Below are positions 1 through 7,330 of a stretch of 12,804 nt of DNA, in pieces (position 1 is the first letter of the stretch; the number at the start of each line of letters is the position of its first letter). The DNA lies in the NCBI GenBank assembly GCA_946529195.1, contig CAMMZE010000013.1, positions 1 to 12,804 of the forward strand. The letters run 5' to 3'. The notes beneath the pieces are model-generated. The model was not told the DNA's origin. It ran no database searches and saw only the letters and a program-made list of their open reading frames with translations. This DNA is from an uncultured Lachnospiraceae bacterium. GTDB taxonomy: Bacteria; Bacillota_A; Clostridia; Lachnospirales; Lachnospiraceae. Position numbers and translations under genes: made by a program.

Positions 1-201
1 GGCTTCTCCGCTCATATCGATCAGAATGTCAGCATGTGTCTCCATGGACTGCATGGCATCTGTTTTTTCCTGCACCTGCCGGATCAGAGATTCCGCAGTC
101 AGTTTCTCCGGCTCTGCCGCCTTGCTCCCGCAGCCTGCTGTCCCTGCTGCCAGCAGGAACACACATAACAATGCTGCAAATACTCTGTTTTTTTTCTTCA
201 T
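1..201 (-). CDS. Lipoprotein, N-terminal 67 residues only (runs off the left edge)
   Basis: The first 67 codons of a secreted lipoprotein are present; the rest lies beyond position 1. The ATG at 201-199 follows AAAGGAGGG with 5 bases between, so the start is secure. The protein opens MKKKNRV, then a hydrophobic stretch (residues 8-22) ending in T-A-G-C with the lipidated Cys near residue 24. This is a slightly atypical lipobox because position -3 is Thr. The mature part begins GSKAAEPEK and continues into a helix with the motif MQSMETHADILIDMSGE. Such a 'sum of short amphipathic strands after a MQSM helix' resembles LolA-like/DUF6612-type Firmicute lipoproteins, but too little is visible to be sure. 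It starts 22 bases after the DNA glycosylase gene and is probably in the same transcript. Function unknown. Confidence 0.82.
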   Translation of the reverse strand, partial: MKKKNRVFAALLCVFLLAAGTAGCGSKAAEPEKLTAESLIRQVQEKTDAMQSMETHADILIDMSGEA

Positions 202-223
202 AGAGTCCCTCCTTTCAGATTGC

Positions 224-718
224 TTACTCCATGATCTGCCGCCAGGCCGCTATCAGATCCTCCAGCTTCCAGGCAGCATTTGCAGGGCTTGTGGATGGAA
301 GCGTGACCGCTTCTATCCCGGTCTGTGGATAAATATATTTTTTATACAATCTGCCGGCGGTGGAGCCATTTACACAGATTTTCCGGATCTGCGCCGCATC
401 CAGAATCACTGTCAGATCATTTGGCCTGACATTCCGTATACTGCTGTCTCCGGATCCGATGATATCGCACTCGGCTATGACATCCCAGAGCGCCAGCCCG
501 TTTTCCAGAATCAGCTTCTTTTTTTCATCAAATGTCTCCGGAAGCGGCTGCTGCGTCACGGCAGCAATTACTTTCCAGAAGCGATTCTGCGGATGATTGT
601 AAAAAAACTGCCCCCGGGACTTTACCGAGGGCAGGGATCCTAATATCAGGGTATGAGAACTCTCATCGCAGAGCGGGGCGAGATCATGTATCACATGTAC
701 ATACTCTCCTCTCAGCAT
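224..718 (-). CDS. Hypoxanthine (deoxyinosine)-DNA glycosylase, UDG superfamily family 6
   Basis: A base-excision repair enzyme expected to remove hypoxanthine, the product of adenine deamination, from DNA in the cytoplasm. The 164 residues match the family's usual length. Motif 1 is GSLPS (27-31), followed by the family hallmark HPQNRFW (42-48), and the second UDG motif is PSTSPAN (141-147). Motif 1 lacks the Asp/Asn of classical uracil glycosylases, as expected for family 6; the Asn in HPQNRFW is the likely catalytic residue (family knowledge, not proven here). The ATG at 718 overlaps the end of the degV-family gene by 7 bases (ATGCTGA) and has AAGGAG five bases upstream, inside the last codons of that gene, so translation is probably coupled. 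A GTG at 694 preceded by AGAGGAG is a weaker alternative start. A mismatch-specific (Mug) glycosylase is less likely. Confidence 0.9.
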   Translation of the reverse strand: MLRGEYVHVIHDLAPLCDESSHTLILGSLPSVKSRGQFFYNHPQNRFWKVIAAVTQQPLPETFDEKKKLILENGLALWDVIAECDIIGSGDSSIRNVRPNDLTVILDAAQIRKICVNGSTAGRLYKKYIYPQTGIEAVTLPSTSPANAAWKLEDLIAAWRQIME

Positions 719-1578
719 GTCAGCTCCTTCGTAACCGTCACAGCCAGAGCGCCGGGACCGATATGGCAGGAAACGCTGAGGGAAAGAGGCGCATGGTAAA
801 TCTCGTGATTCGGAAATGCTGCCCGGATCTCATCCAGCCACTCCTCTATGCCTTCTCCCGGTGTATACGATGCCGAAATATGGACATGTTCCCCGGCCGC
901 GGACTGACCGATCCGGGTCTCCATATCCTTGCGGATCGCATTGATCATAATATTTTTCGCCTGCTTGACTGTCCTTGCCTTGGCAAAAGCATCAAGCTTC
1001 TCACCCTGGATCTGCAGAACAGGCTTTAACTTAAGTAAAGTACCAAGTGCGGCTGCTGCCGGTGTGATGCGGCCGCCCTTCTTCAGGTAAGTGAGCGTAT
1101 CTACCATAATATAGATACTGGACTCAAACTTCTGTTTCTCCAGGATCTCACGGATCTGCGCCGCTTCCTTACCTGCTGCTGCCAGCTCCAGAGCATCCAG
1201 TACGGACTGTCTCTGGGTAACGGAAATTCTCTGATTATTGACAACCTCCACACGGCCATCATAATCTGCCGCAAGCATCTGGGCTGTCTGGCAGGAACTG
1301 CTCAGCCCGCTTGACATGGGAATGTATACGATCTGATCATACTCTTTCAAAAGCTCATCCCAGAGTGCCATCACATCCCCGGGCGCAGGCTGGGAAGTGG
1401 AGACATTGGCTCCCCCTTTCAGCATGTCGTAGAACTGCTCCTGTGTGAGATTGATATCTTCGTAATATTCCTTACCGTCTATATCAAAAGGCATGGGCAG
1501 TACACGAATGCCCATCTCTTTTGCCATTGCCTGTGTGATCCCGCTGTTGCTGTCTGTTACAACCGCTATCTTTGCCAT
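712..1578 (-). CDS. DegV family fatty-acid-binding protein (FakB-like)
   Basis: DegV/FakB proteins bind one fatty acid and present it to the kinase FakA for phosphorylation, feeding exogenous fatty acids into phospholipid synthesis. Numbered from the ATG at 1578, the 288 residues show the N-terminal signature KIAVVTDSNSG (about 3-13), the ligand-loop motif STSQP (60-64), MSSGLSSSCQTA (about 88-99), LKKGGRI (165-171), a KPVLQIQGEKL strand and a C-terminal HIGPGALAV. All are typical of the family. I prefer the ATG at 1578 because AAAGGAG lies 9 bases upstream and the family begins at M-x-K-I. An in-frame ATG at 1587 would add three residues and abuts that Shine-Dalgarno sequence. It is the first gene of a unit with the glycosylase and lipoprotein genes. 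No fakA is in view, so which fatty acid it binds, and whether it serves FakA, cannot be read here. Confidence 0.93.
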   Translation of the reverse strand: MAKIAVVTDSNSGITQAMAKEMGIRVLPMPFDIDGKEYYEDINLTQEQFYDMLKGGANVSTSQPAPGDVMALWDELLKEYDQIVYIPMSSGLSSSCQTAQMLAADYDGRVEVVNNQRISVTQRQSVLDALELAAAGKEAAQIREILEKQKFESSIYIMVDTLTYLKKGGRITPAAAALGTLLKLKPVLQIQGEKLDAFAKARTVKQAKNIMINAIRKDMETRIGQSAAGEHVHISASYTPGEGIEEWLDEIRAAFPNHEIYHAPLSLSVSCHIGPGALAVTVTKELTC

Positions 1579-1617
1579 GGGAACCATCTCCTTTATTCCT
1601 TCAAATCAGATAACCTT

Positions 1618-1646
1618 ACTATACATGAAATGCTTTCTTTTTTCAA
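1618..1646 (-). promoter_or_regulatory. Promoter of the degV-glycosylase-lipoprotein unit
   Basis: On the minus strand a -35 TTGAAA (1646-1641) and a -10 TATAGT (1623-1618) are separated by exactly 17 bases, with TG directly before the -10. The start codon lies about 40 bases downstream of the -10. The element sits just downstream of the prfC terminator, as expected for an independent vegetative (SigA-type) promoter. Confidence 0.75.
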
Positions 1647-1662
1647 GTCTATTCAAGGGAAC

Positions 1663-1696
1663 AAAAAGACAGCTGTGTCGTCATGACGCAGCTGTC
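1663..1696 (-). terminator. Intrinsic terminator of prfC
   Basis: Read on the minus strand, arms GACAGCTG and CAGCTGTC (1696-1689 and 1675-1668) form a perfect 8-bp stem, followed immediately by TTTTTG (1667-1662). The intervening 13 bases contain the palindrome CGTCATGACG, which may extend the hairpin. It begins 12 bases after the prfC stop codon. Confidence 0.85.
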
Positions 1697-1707
1697 TCCC
1701 GATTATT

Positions 1708-3300
1708 TTACCAGCGGCCGAACTCAGAAAGCTCGAGCCCTTTGTTTTTATCCAGAACAGTACGGACGGCCCACTCATGCACAAAGAGCAGGAGGGGATT
1801 GCCCTTGAGGTCTTTGATCCGCTTCATGTCAGATGTACCGATAATGGTGCTGACATCGATCTGATCCTGATTGGCGATCCAGCGGATATACTCATGCGGC
1901 ATGGTCTCCATCCGGATCTCCACTCCATACTCCGCTTTCAGGCGGTGGCGCAGAACGTCAAACTGGAGGACGCCGACAACGCCCACGATGATCTCCTCCA
2001 TACCGGTATTGTATTCCTGGAAGATCTGGATTGCGCCTTCCTGGGCGATCTGGGAAATACCCTTGATAAACTGCTTGCGCTTCATGGTGTCGACCTGGTA
2101 TACCTTGGCAAAATGCTCCGGTGCAAAGGTCGGGATTCCCTCAAAGGCAAACTTCTTGCCCGGTGCACAGACCGTGTCTCCAATGGAGAAAATGCCGGGA
2201 TCAAATACACCGATGATATCACCCGCATAAGCCTCCTCGATTACTTTACGGTCCTGGGCCATCAGCTGCTGCGGCTGGGAAAGGCGGGCCTTGCGCTTGC
2301 CCTGCACATGGTAGACTTCTTTGTCTGCCTCAAATTTGCCTGAGCAGATTCGCATGAAGGCGATACGGTCCCTGTGCGCTTTGTTCATATTGGCCTGGAT
2401 CTTGAACACAAATGCCGAAAAATCCGGGCTGAACGGATCCACCAGACCTTCATCAGACATACGGGGTCTGGGAGGAAGGGTCATATCCAGGAAGTAATTG
2501 AGGAAAAGCTCGATACCAAAATTGTTTAAAGCGGATCCGAAGAATACCGGAGACAGCTCTCCCGCAGTCACCTGCTCCATGTCAAGTTCATCTCCTGCTC
2601 CATCCAGAAGCTCCACATCCTCCTGCAAACGCTCATAAAGCTCACTGCCCAGTGCGGACTCCAGTTCAGGAGAATCCATGGTCAGGGACAGATCATCTGC
2701 CTCCTTTGCGCCGTTTCCGATCTCTGTATAGGAGTGGATCTGACGGGTTCTGCGGTCATAGACCCCCTTGAATTCCCGTCCGCTTCCAATCGGCCAGTTG
2801 ATCGGGCAGGTATGGATCCCCAGTACATTCTCAATATCATCCATCAGATCAAAAGGATCCAATGCATCGCGGTCCAGTTTGTTGATAAAGGTAAAGATCG
2901 GGATATGCCTCATCACACAGACCTTAAAGAGTTTGATGGTCTGCGCCTCAACACCCTTGGAAGCATCGATTACCATGACAGCAGAATCTGCTGCCATCAG
3001 GGTACGGTATGTATCCTCTGAGAAATCCTGATGTCCGGGTGTGTCCAGAATATTGATGCAGAAATCTCTGTAATTAAATTGCATTACAGAAGATGTTACT
3101 GAGATACCTCTTTCTTTTTCAATCTCCATCCAGTCGGAAACAGCGTGTCTTGCTGTATGTTTTCCCTTGACCGAACCGGCCAGATTGATCGCACCTCCAT
3201 AGAGAAGGAACTTCTCTGTAAGGGTGGTCTTGCCGGCATCCGGATGCGAGATGATCGCAAAGGTCCGGCGTCTTGTAATTTCATTTTTATAGTCAGCCAT
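1708..3300 (-). CDS. prfC: Peptide chain release factor 3 (RF3)
   Basis: RF3 is a translational GTPase that recycles RF1/RF2 from the ribosome after peptide release. The 530 residues fit the usual length. The GTPase motifs are in order: P-loop SHPDAGKT (18-25), switch I region GISVTSS (65-71), DTPGH (86-90) and NKLD (140-143). The long middle insertion and the C-terminal domain (for example KRKQFIKGISQIAQEGAIQ and GVVGVLQFDVLRHRLKAEY) identify RF3 rather than EF-G or a tetracycline-protection protein. The start at 3300 has CGGAGG seven bases upstream. The gene is transcribed alone: its own promoter lies at 3373-3402, its terminator at 1663-1696, and the phosphate operon upstream ends in a terminator. 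There is an inverted repeat in its leader. No frameshift or missing motif was seen. Confidence 0.97.
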   Translation of the reverse strand: MADYKNEITRRRTFAIISHPDAGKTTLTEKFLLYGGAINLAGSVKGKHTARHAVSDWMEIEKERGISVTSSVMQFNYRDFCINILDTPGHQDFSEDTYRTLMAADSAVMVIDASKGVEAQTIKLFKVCVMRHIPIFTFINKLDRDALDPFDLMDDIENVLGIHTCPINWPIGSGREFKGVYDRRTRQIHSYTEIGNGAKEADDLSLTMDSPELESALGSELYERLQEDVELLDGAGDELDMEQVTAGELSPVFFGSALNNFGIELFLNYFLDMTLPPRPRMSDEGLVDPFSPDFSAFVFKIQANMNKAHRDRIAFMRICSGKFEADKEVYHVQGKRKARLSQPQQLMAQDRKVIEEAYAGDIIGVFDPGIFSIGDTVCAPGKKFAFEGIPTFAPEHFAKVYQVDTMKRKQFIKGISQIAQEGAIQIFQEYNTGMEEIIVGVVGVLQFDVLRHRLKAEYGVEIRMETMPHEYIRWIANQDQIDVSTIIGTSDMKRIKDLKGNPLLLFVHEWAVRTVLDKNKGLELSEFGRW

Positions 3301-3321
3301 TTATATTCCTCCGATGGGCAG

Positions 3322-3349
3322 TGATTTGCCAAGCTTACTCCGCAAATCA
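3322..3349 (-). repeat. Inverted repeat in the prfC leader
   Basis: TGATTTGC (3322-3329) and GCAAATCA (3342-3349) are perfect 8-base inverted arms around a 12-base loop. They lie between the -10 element and the ribosome binding site of prfC, so the transcript can form a hairpin about 9 bases before the GGAGG. No T-run follows, so it is not an intrinsic terminator. It could be a leader structure or an operator. Confidence 0.5.
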
Positions 3350-3372
3350 GATTCTCGTAAACATGCCATAAT

Positions 3373-3402
3373 ATTTTACATTGCACCGATACTGCTTGTC
3401 AA
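3373..3402 (-). promoter_or_regulatory. Promoter of prfC
   Basis: A perfect -35 TTGACA (3402-3397) and a -10 TAAAAT (3378-3373) lie 18 bases apart on the minus strand. They are about 70 bases upstream of the prfC start and downstream of the histidine kinase terminator. This predicts a leader of about 65 nucleotides. Confidence 0.75.
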
Positions 3403-3427
3403 GAAAAGGAAATCAGCCCACCCCTGT

Positions 3428-3469
3428 AAAATCAGAAAGAAGCCGTACCATCAAAAATGATACAGCTTC
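3428..3469 (-). terminator. Terminator of the phosphate transport/two-component operon
   Basis: Minus-strand arms GAAGCTGTATCA (3469-3458) and TGGTACGGCTTC (3450-3439) pair over 12 positions with two G-U pairs around a 7-base loop. They are followed by an interrupted T-rich run (TTTCTGATTTT). On the plus strand the same hairpin is followed by six Ts (3470-3475), so it could also stop antisense transcription. It lies 7 bases beyond the kinase stop codon. Confidence 0.78.
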
Positions 3470-3476
3470 TTTTTTG

Positions 3477-4799
3477 TCACTGAGAATCTGACTTTTCAAA
3501 AATCAGTCTCACGGTCGTTCCGTGCCCTTCCTCACTTTCCAGCTCGATTTTCGCGTTGTGATAAAGGGCTCCGTGTTTTACGATCGACAGTCCAAGACCC
3601 GTTCCTCCGATTTCTTTGGAATGACTTTTGTCAACTCTGTAAAAGCGTTCAAAGACTCTCTTCTGGTTTTCCGGTGCGATACCGATTCCTGTATCCGCGA
3701 CAGAAATGATCGCATGTTCCGGATCCGTACTCGTCTCCATGATGACCTTACCTCCGGGAATGTTATATTTCACCGCGTTATCACAGAGATTATAAACCAT
3801 TTCATAGAGAAGGTTGTAGGCACCTGTAATCTTTGCGCTTTCTCCTCTTGTCTCGATAGAAATCGCTCTGGACTCTCCGTTCGACCTCAGGTTCTCTGCC
3901 ACATCCATGGCAAGCTCCTTCAGATCTATGCCCTCTCTCTTTGGATCCACTGCGTTTTCATCCAGCTTGGAGAGCTTGATGATATCATCAACCAGGGAGA
4001 TCAGCCTCTGAGATTCTTTATAGATATCTTTGGCAAATTCGGGGACCTTATCACCGGATACAATCCCCTCCGCCAGCAATTCCGCAAATCCCGAAATGGA
4101 AGTCAGCGGTGTTTTCAGCTCATGAGATACGTTTGCAGAGAACTCCCTTCGCATACTTTCACGCGCGGCTGCTTCCTCCTGAATGGTCAGCTTCTGCTCT
4201 TCGATCTTATCCAGCAGAGGCGCAAGTTCCGAGTAGGGATTATTACGGGCATCCTCAAGGTCCAGGGCATTGATCGGTGCAACGATCTGTCTGGCTGCGC
4301 GAAATGCCAATATGGCAGAAAGCAGAAGAACCAGAACCAGAGCCCATAAAATGGGGCTGACTGAGATCAGGGCATACCTGACTGCCTGGGAGGGTCTGCT
4401 CATACGCAAAACGGTGCCGTCACTGCATTTTTTGGCATAATACATGGAAGACTTGCCGAGGGTCTCGGATTTTCTGGTGCTTGTCCCTTCTCCGACTGAA
4501 AAAGCTTCTGCAACTTCTTCACATTCCTTCTGATTAGAAAAGGCTCCGTCTGCAGCACTGTCATAAAGGACTTCCCCGTCTTCGTCAATCCAGGTCACAC
4601 GATTGGTATCATCCAGTTTTTCCAGATATACCTTTCCGGACAGCGTCAGTCCTTCCGCGGCATATGCCGTCTCCTGCTTCAGAGCCGCAAATGTCTCATC
4701 GACGGTCTGCCTGTACCGTACCCCGAAAAAAATGACACCGCAGAGGACCAGAACCAACACGCCAACAAGAAAAATGTTTCTGAAAATCGTTTTTGTCAT
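3477..4799 (-). CDS. Sensor histidine kinase, PhoR-like
   Basis: A membrane-bound HisKA/HATPase kinase of 440 residues. It has a first membrane segment at about 8-27, an extracytoplasmic domain at about 30-142, a second membrane segment at about 143-166 and a short HAMP-like stretch (APINAL near 174-179). The H-box SHELKTPLTSI carries the phosphorylated His226. The ATP-binding domain has an N-box around N337/N341, DTGIGI (369-374), FERFYRVDKS (383-392) and GGTGLGL (398-404), all intact. No clear cytoplasmic PAS domain is visible, unlike B. subtilis PhoR. The ATG overlaps the response regulator stop by four bases (ATGA), with AGGTGA upstream, so the pair is translationally coupled. Co-transcription with a Na+/phosphate transporter fused to PhoU, behind a Pho-type box, points to phosphate sensing; a cell-envelope (WalK-like) role is the alternative. 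Confidence 0.93.
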   Translation of the reverse strand: MTKTIFRNIFLVGVLVLVLCGVIFFGVRYRQTVDETFAALKQETAYAAEGLTLSGKVYLEKLDDTNRVTWIDEDGEVLYDSAADGAFSNQKECEEVAEAFSVGEGTSTRKSETLGKSSMYYAKKCSDGTVLRMSRPSQAVRYALISVSPILWALVLVLLLSAILAFRAARQIVAPINALDLEDARNNPYSELAPLLDKIEEQKLTIQEEAAARESMRREFSANVSHELKTPLTSISGFAELLAEGIVSGDKVPEFAKDIYKESQRLISLVDDIIKLSKLDENAVDPKREGIDLKELAMDVAENLRSNGESRAISIETRGESAKITGAYNLLYEMVYNLCDNAVKYNIPGGKVIMETSTDPEHAIISVADTGIGIAPENQKRVFERFYRVDKSHSKEIGGTGLGLSIVKHGALYHNAKIELESEEGHGTTVRLIFEKSDSQ

Positions 4800-5476
4800 A
4801 CTGTCTCACCTGCGAACTTGTAGCCAACGCCTCTGACTGTCTGAATATAGGCCCCTGCCTCTCCCAGCTTAGCCCGCAGGGTGCGGACATGTACGTCCAG
4901 GGTCCGGTTTTCCCGTTCCCCAAGTCCCCAGATGCTGTCAAGGAGCTTTTCCCTGGGCAGGACAATGCCTGCATGTTCGACCAGCATCCGCAAAAGCTCA
5001 AACTCCTTAAAAGTCAGAGAAGCTTCCTTCCCGTCTGCGTAGACTTCACGCCTGTCCCAGTAAATCTCCAGAACGCCGCACTTATATTCATTGTCTTCTG
5101 CCTCGGCTGGTTCCGCTCTCCGAAGGACCGCCCGGACTCTGGCAATCAGTTCCATAATGCCAAATGGCTTGGAAATATAGTCATCCGCTCCGGCATCCAG
5201 GCCTTCCACCCGGTCATATTCTGCCACTTTTGCTGTCAGCATAATGACAGGAAGCCTTTTCTGTGTCTTTCGGATTCTCTTTAAGACGCTGATTCCGTCC
5301 TCCCCGGGAAGCATGATGTCAAGAATAGCCAGATCCGGCTTTTTCTCAGACATAGCTTTCCAGAATCCTTCTGCCGACTCAAAACCAGCCAGTTCAAATC
5401 CCTGTGACTCCAAAGCATAGATCACAAGCTTGCGGATACTCTCATCATCTTCTACCAGATAGATCAGATTGCCCAT
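4796..5476 (-). CDS. Response regulator, OmpR/PhoB (PhoP) type
   Basis: A 226-residue DNA-binding transcription regulator activated by phosphorylation from the neighbouring kinase. The receiver domain (about 1-120) shows the acidic pocket VEDD (8-11), phospho-acceptor Asp53 in LAILDIMLPGEDG, Thr81, Tyr100 and Lys103 in DDYISKPF. The C-terminal winged helix (about 130-222) carries LTFKEFELLRMLVEH and the recognition helix region RTLDVHVRTLRAKL, ending in TVRGVGYKF. The start at 5476 is 13 bases after the transporter gene's stop, preceded by AAGGA. By context it is likely a PhoP/PhoB orthologue that binds the TTAACA repeats upstream of the transporter; this is inference. No phoP symbol is assigned because family membership alone cannot separate PhoP from other OmpR-type regulators. 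Confidence 0.94.
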   Translation of the reverse strand: MGNLIYLVEDDESIRKLVIYALESQGFELAGFESAEGFWKAMSEKKPDLAILDIMLPGEDGISVLKRIRKTQKRLPVIMLTAKVAEYDRVEGLDAGADDYISKPFGIMELIARVRAVLRRAEPAEAEDNEYKCGVLEIYWDRREVYADGKEASLTFKEFELLRMLVEHAGIVLPREKLLDSIWGLGERENRTLDVHVRTLRAKLGEAGAYIQTVRGVGYKFAGETV

Positions 5477-5489
5477 CTACTGCACTTCC

Positions 5490-7235
5490 TTAAATTACAA
5501 ACTTTTTCCGGTACTCCTCATAGTACTTATCAAAACTGCGGTCGTGGTTTAATTTTAACATATCCAGATACTCATGTGTAGCAAAGGATCCGGCATAGAT
5601 CTCGATAATCGCCGCCGCAACATTGGAACAATGGTCGGAAATGCGCTCATAATCTGTAAGCAGATCATTAAATACGAATCCCTGCTCGATGCTGCACTTC
5701 CCGTGCTGCAGGCGCTTTACATGCTGCATCTTCATCTGCTCACACAGTCCGTCGATGACTTCCTCCAGAGGCTCTATTTTCTCAGCAACTACAATATCTT
5801 TGTTGGCAAAGGCCTCTGTTGCCATGCTCAGAATCTCTCTGACTGCCGCCATCAGAACAGAAAGTTCATGTATAACTTCTTCCGAAAGATTCATTCTCTT
5901 ATCATAAATCTCTTTGGCGCTCTCCGCAACATTTCTGGCATGGTCCGATATCCTCTCAAAGTCCGGAATCGTATGAAGGAAAATCGTAGATTCACGGCCC
6001 TGCGCTTCTGTCAGATCCTGTTCAGATAATTTCATAAGGAATGAACCAAGTACATCCTCATAATGGTCTCCTGCCTGCTCCAGCTCTACAACTTTTTCAA
6101 AGGCAGGCTCTGAGTACCTGCTGATCAGGGCGCCTGCTTCAATAACAGACTCCATGGACTGCATAGCCATATCACTGATTCTCTGTCTGCACTGCTCAAT
6201 GGCAAGGATGGGATGACGGATAAACTGTTCGTTCATCTGCAGCGGGTCTTCCTTCTCCTGTTTATCCGGAAGAATATGACATACCACTGCCTCGATCACA
6301 TCCGTAAGCGGAATCAGGATCAGCACCATGATCAGACGGAATACGGTATTCAGGAGCGCAATGGAAAAGGGATTCATAACAAGATCCAAAAACGGAAACT
6401 CTACAACAGCTGATATGATATAAAAGAGGGATGCGCAGATCAGTACGCCCATGAAAGTCGATGCCAGATAACTGAGTGCTGTCCGTCTGCCATTGAGATT
6501 GGTTCCCAGTGCTGTAAGAAGTACCGGAAGTGCTGCTCCGACAGAGATTCCCATCAGCATGGGCAAAACGCTCTCAAAAGAAGCTGCCCCGGTGACTGAC
6601 AGAGCCTGTACGATACCAACCGCGGCTGATGCAGACTGCAGAAGTGCGGAAACGCCGAATCCCAGAAGGATACCCAGAACCGGGTTTCTCATAGATGTCA
6701 TCAGGCTGTTAAACCAGGGCTGATCTTTCAGTCCGGATACAGAGCCGCTCATGGTACTCATTCCCATCATCAGGATGGCAAATCCCATCAGGAGCTCACC
6801 GATGTCACGATGGACTTTCTTTTTGCCGAAAGTCTTCAGAATGATGCCAATCAGAGCAACAACGCCTGTCAGTGTCGCCGTAGAAAGAATCTGTCCCAGC
6901 TGGCCGGCTCCCTCGATATAACTCAGACAGACTACCCAGCCGGTAATACTGGTACCAAATATAGCACCCAGAATAATGGGAATGGCCTGTTTGAGCTTTA
7001 ACATTCCCGAATCCGTAAAACCAACCACAATAACTGAAGTGGCTGAAGAGGACTGAATCACGGCAGTTACACCGCTGCCCAGCAGAAATCCCCTGATCGG
7101 GGTTCCTGATAATTTATAAAGAACAGGTTCCAGCTTGTTTCCGGATATGCGTTTGAGTCCGTCTCCCATAGAAGACATTCCATATAGGAAAAAAGCGATA
7201 CCCGCAAACAGGCTGATGATGTTTGTAATCGACAT
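5490..7235 (-). CDS. Na+/phosphate cotransporter with C-terminal PhoU domain
   Basis: A 581-residue membrane protein of the Na/Pi cotransporter (NptA/YjbB-like) family, expected to move inorganic phosphate across the membrane with Na+. Residues 1-320 are strongly hydrophobic and hold the two inverted family repeats with QSSSAT (61-66) and QSASA (200-204). The usual GANIGTT motif is altered: GAIFGTSITG after the first repeat and a more divergent GISVGAALPV after the second. A charged linker leads to an all-helical PhoU domain (about 345-560) with both signature motifs, DFERISDH (425-432) and DYERISDH (528-535). Start at 7235 with AGGAGG nine bases upstream. It heads an operon with a PhoB-type regulator and its kinase. 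The PhoU part probably informs the kinase about phosphate flux, but could instead gate the transporter. Confidence 0.94.
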   Translation of the reverse strand: MSITNIISLFAGIAFFLYGMSSMGDGLKRISGNKLEPVLYKLSGTPIRGFLLGSGVTAVIQSSSATSVIVVGFTDSGMLKLKQAIPIILGAIFGTSITGWVVCLSYIEGAGQLGQILSTATLTGVVALIGIILKTFGKKKVHRDIGELLMGFAILMMGMSTMSGSVSGLKDQPWFNSLMTSMRNPVLGILLGFGVSALLQSASAAVGIVQALSVTGAASFESVLPMLMGISVGAALPVLLTALGTNLNGRRTALSYLASTFMGVLICASLFYIISAVVEFPFLDLVMNPFSIALLNTVFRLIMVLILIPLTDVIEAVVCHILPDKQEKEDPLQMNEQFIRHPILAIEQCRQRISDMAMQSMESVIEAGALISRYSEPAFEKVVELEQAGDHYEDVLGSFLMKLSEQDLTEAQGRESTIFLHTIPDFERISDHARNVAESAKEIYDKRMNLSEEVIHELSVLMAAVREILSMATEAFANKDIVVAEKIEPLEEVIDGLCEQMKMQHVKRLQHGKCSIEQGFVFNDLLTDYERISDHCSNVAAAIIEIYAGSFATHEYLDMLKLNHDRSFDKYYEEYRKKFVI

Positions 7236-7256
7236 TGCCTTATACCTCCTATGTTT

Positions 7257-7279
7257 TTAACATATCACTATTATGTTAA
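7257..7279. repeat. Inverted TTAACAT/ATGTTAA repeat at the phosphate operon start
   Basis: Perfect 7-base inverted arms TTAACAT (7257-7263) and ATGTTAA (7273-7279) surround a 9-base spacer. The distal arm overlaps the proposed -10 and the proximal TTAACA box, and the other arm falls in the untranslated leader just before AGGAGG. It could be an extra regulator half-site in opposite orientation or a weak RNA hairpin. Confidence 0.45.
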
Positions 7280-7313
7280 GTTAAGCCTCGGAATAATGTT
7301 AAATTTATGTTAA
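7270..7313 (-). promoter_or_regulatory. Pho box (TTAACA repeats) and promoter of the phosphate operon
   Basis: Minus strand, reading towards the gene: TTAACA (7313-7308), 5 bases, TTAACA (7302-7297), then TTAACT (7284-7279) running into TTAACA (7279-7274). The first two are 11 bases apart, one helical turn, and the last is 23 bases from the second. This matches the TT(A/T/C)ACA direct-repeat layout known for Bacillus PhoP. A -10-like CATAAT (7275-7270) overlaps the last repeat. No acceptable TTGACA sits at -35, which fits an activator-dependent promoter. Transcription would start about 30 bases before the AGGAGG. Confidence 0.68.
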
Positions 7314-7330
7314 GTCATCCTGCTGAAATT

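Noticed and set aside
26..643. A 205-codon plus-strand open frame at the left end
   Set aside because: It crosses the lipoprotein and glycosylase genes antisense, including the gap between them, and its translation shows no domain; both minus-strand genes have good starts and motifs.
1777..2343. A 188-codon plus-strand open frame opposite prfC
   Set aside because: It mirrors conserved RF3 coding sequence on the other strand and has no ribosome site or recognisable domain.
1708..3300. Tetracycline ribosomal protection protein or EF-G
   Set aside because: SHPDAGKT, the middle-domain sequence, the C-terminus and the 530-residue length fit RF3; both alternatives are over 600 residues.
3522..4349. 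A 275-codon plus-strand open frame opposite the histidine kinase gene
   Set aside because: The product is Cys/Arg/Phe-rich without any motif, lacks a ribosome site and lies fully antisense to a kinase with all catalytic motifs in place.
41..6164. Shared 14-mer TCCATGGACTGCAT at 41-54 and 6151-6164 as a possible repeat element
   Set aside because: Both copies encode the same short peptide MQSME in helices of unrelated proteins; the similarity stops at the edges, so coincidence of codon use is enough.
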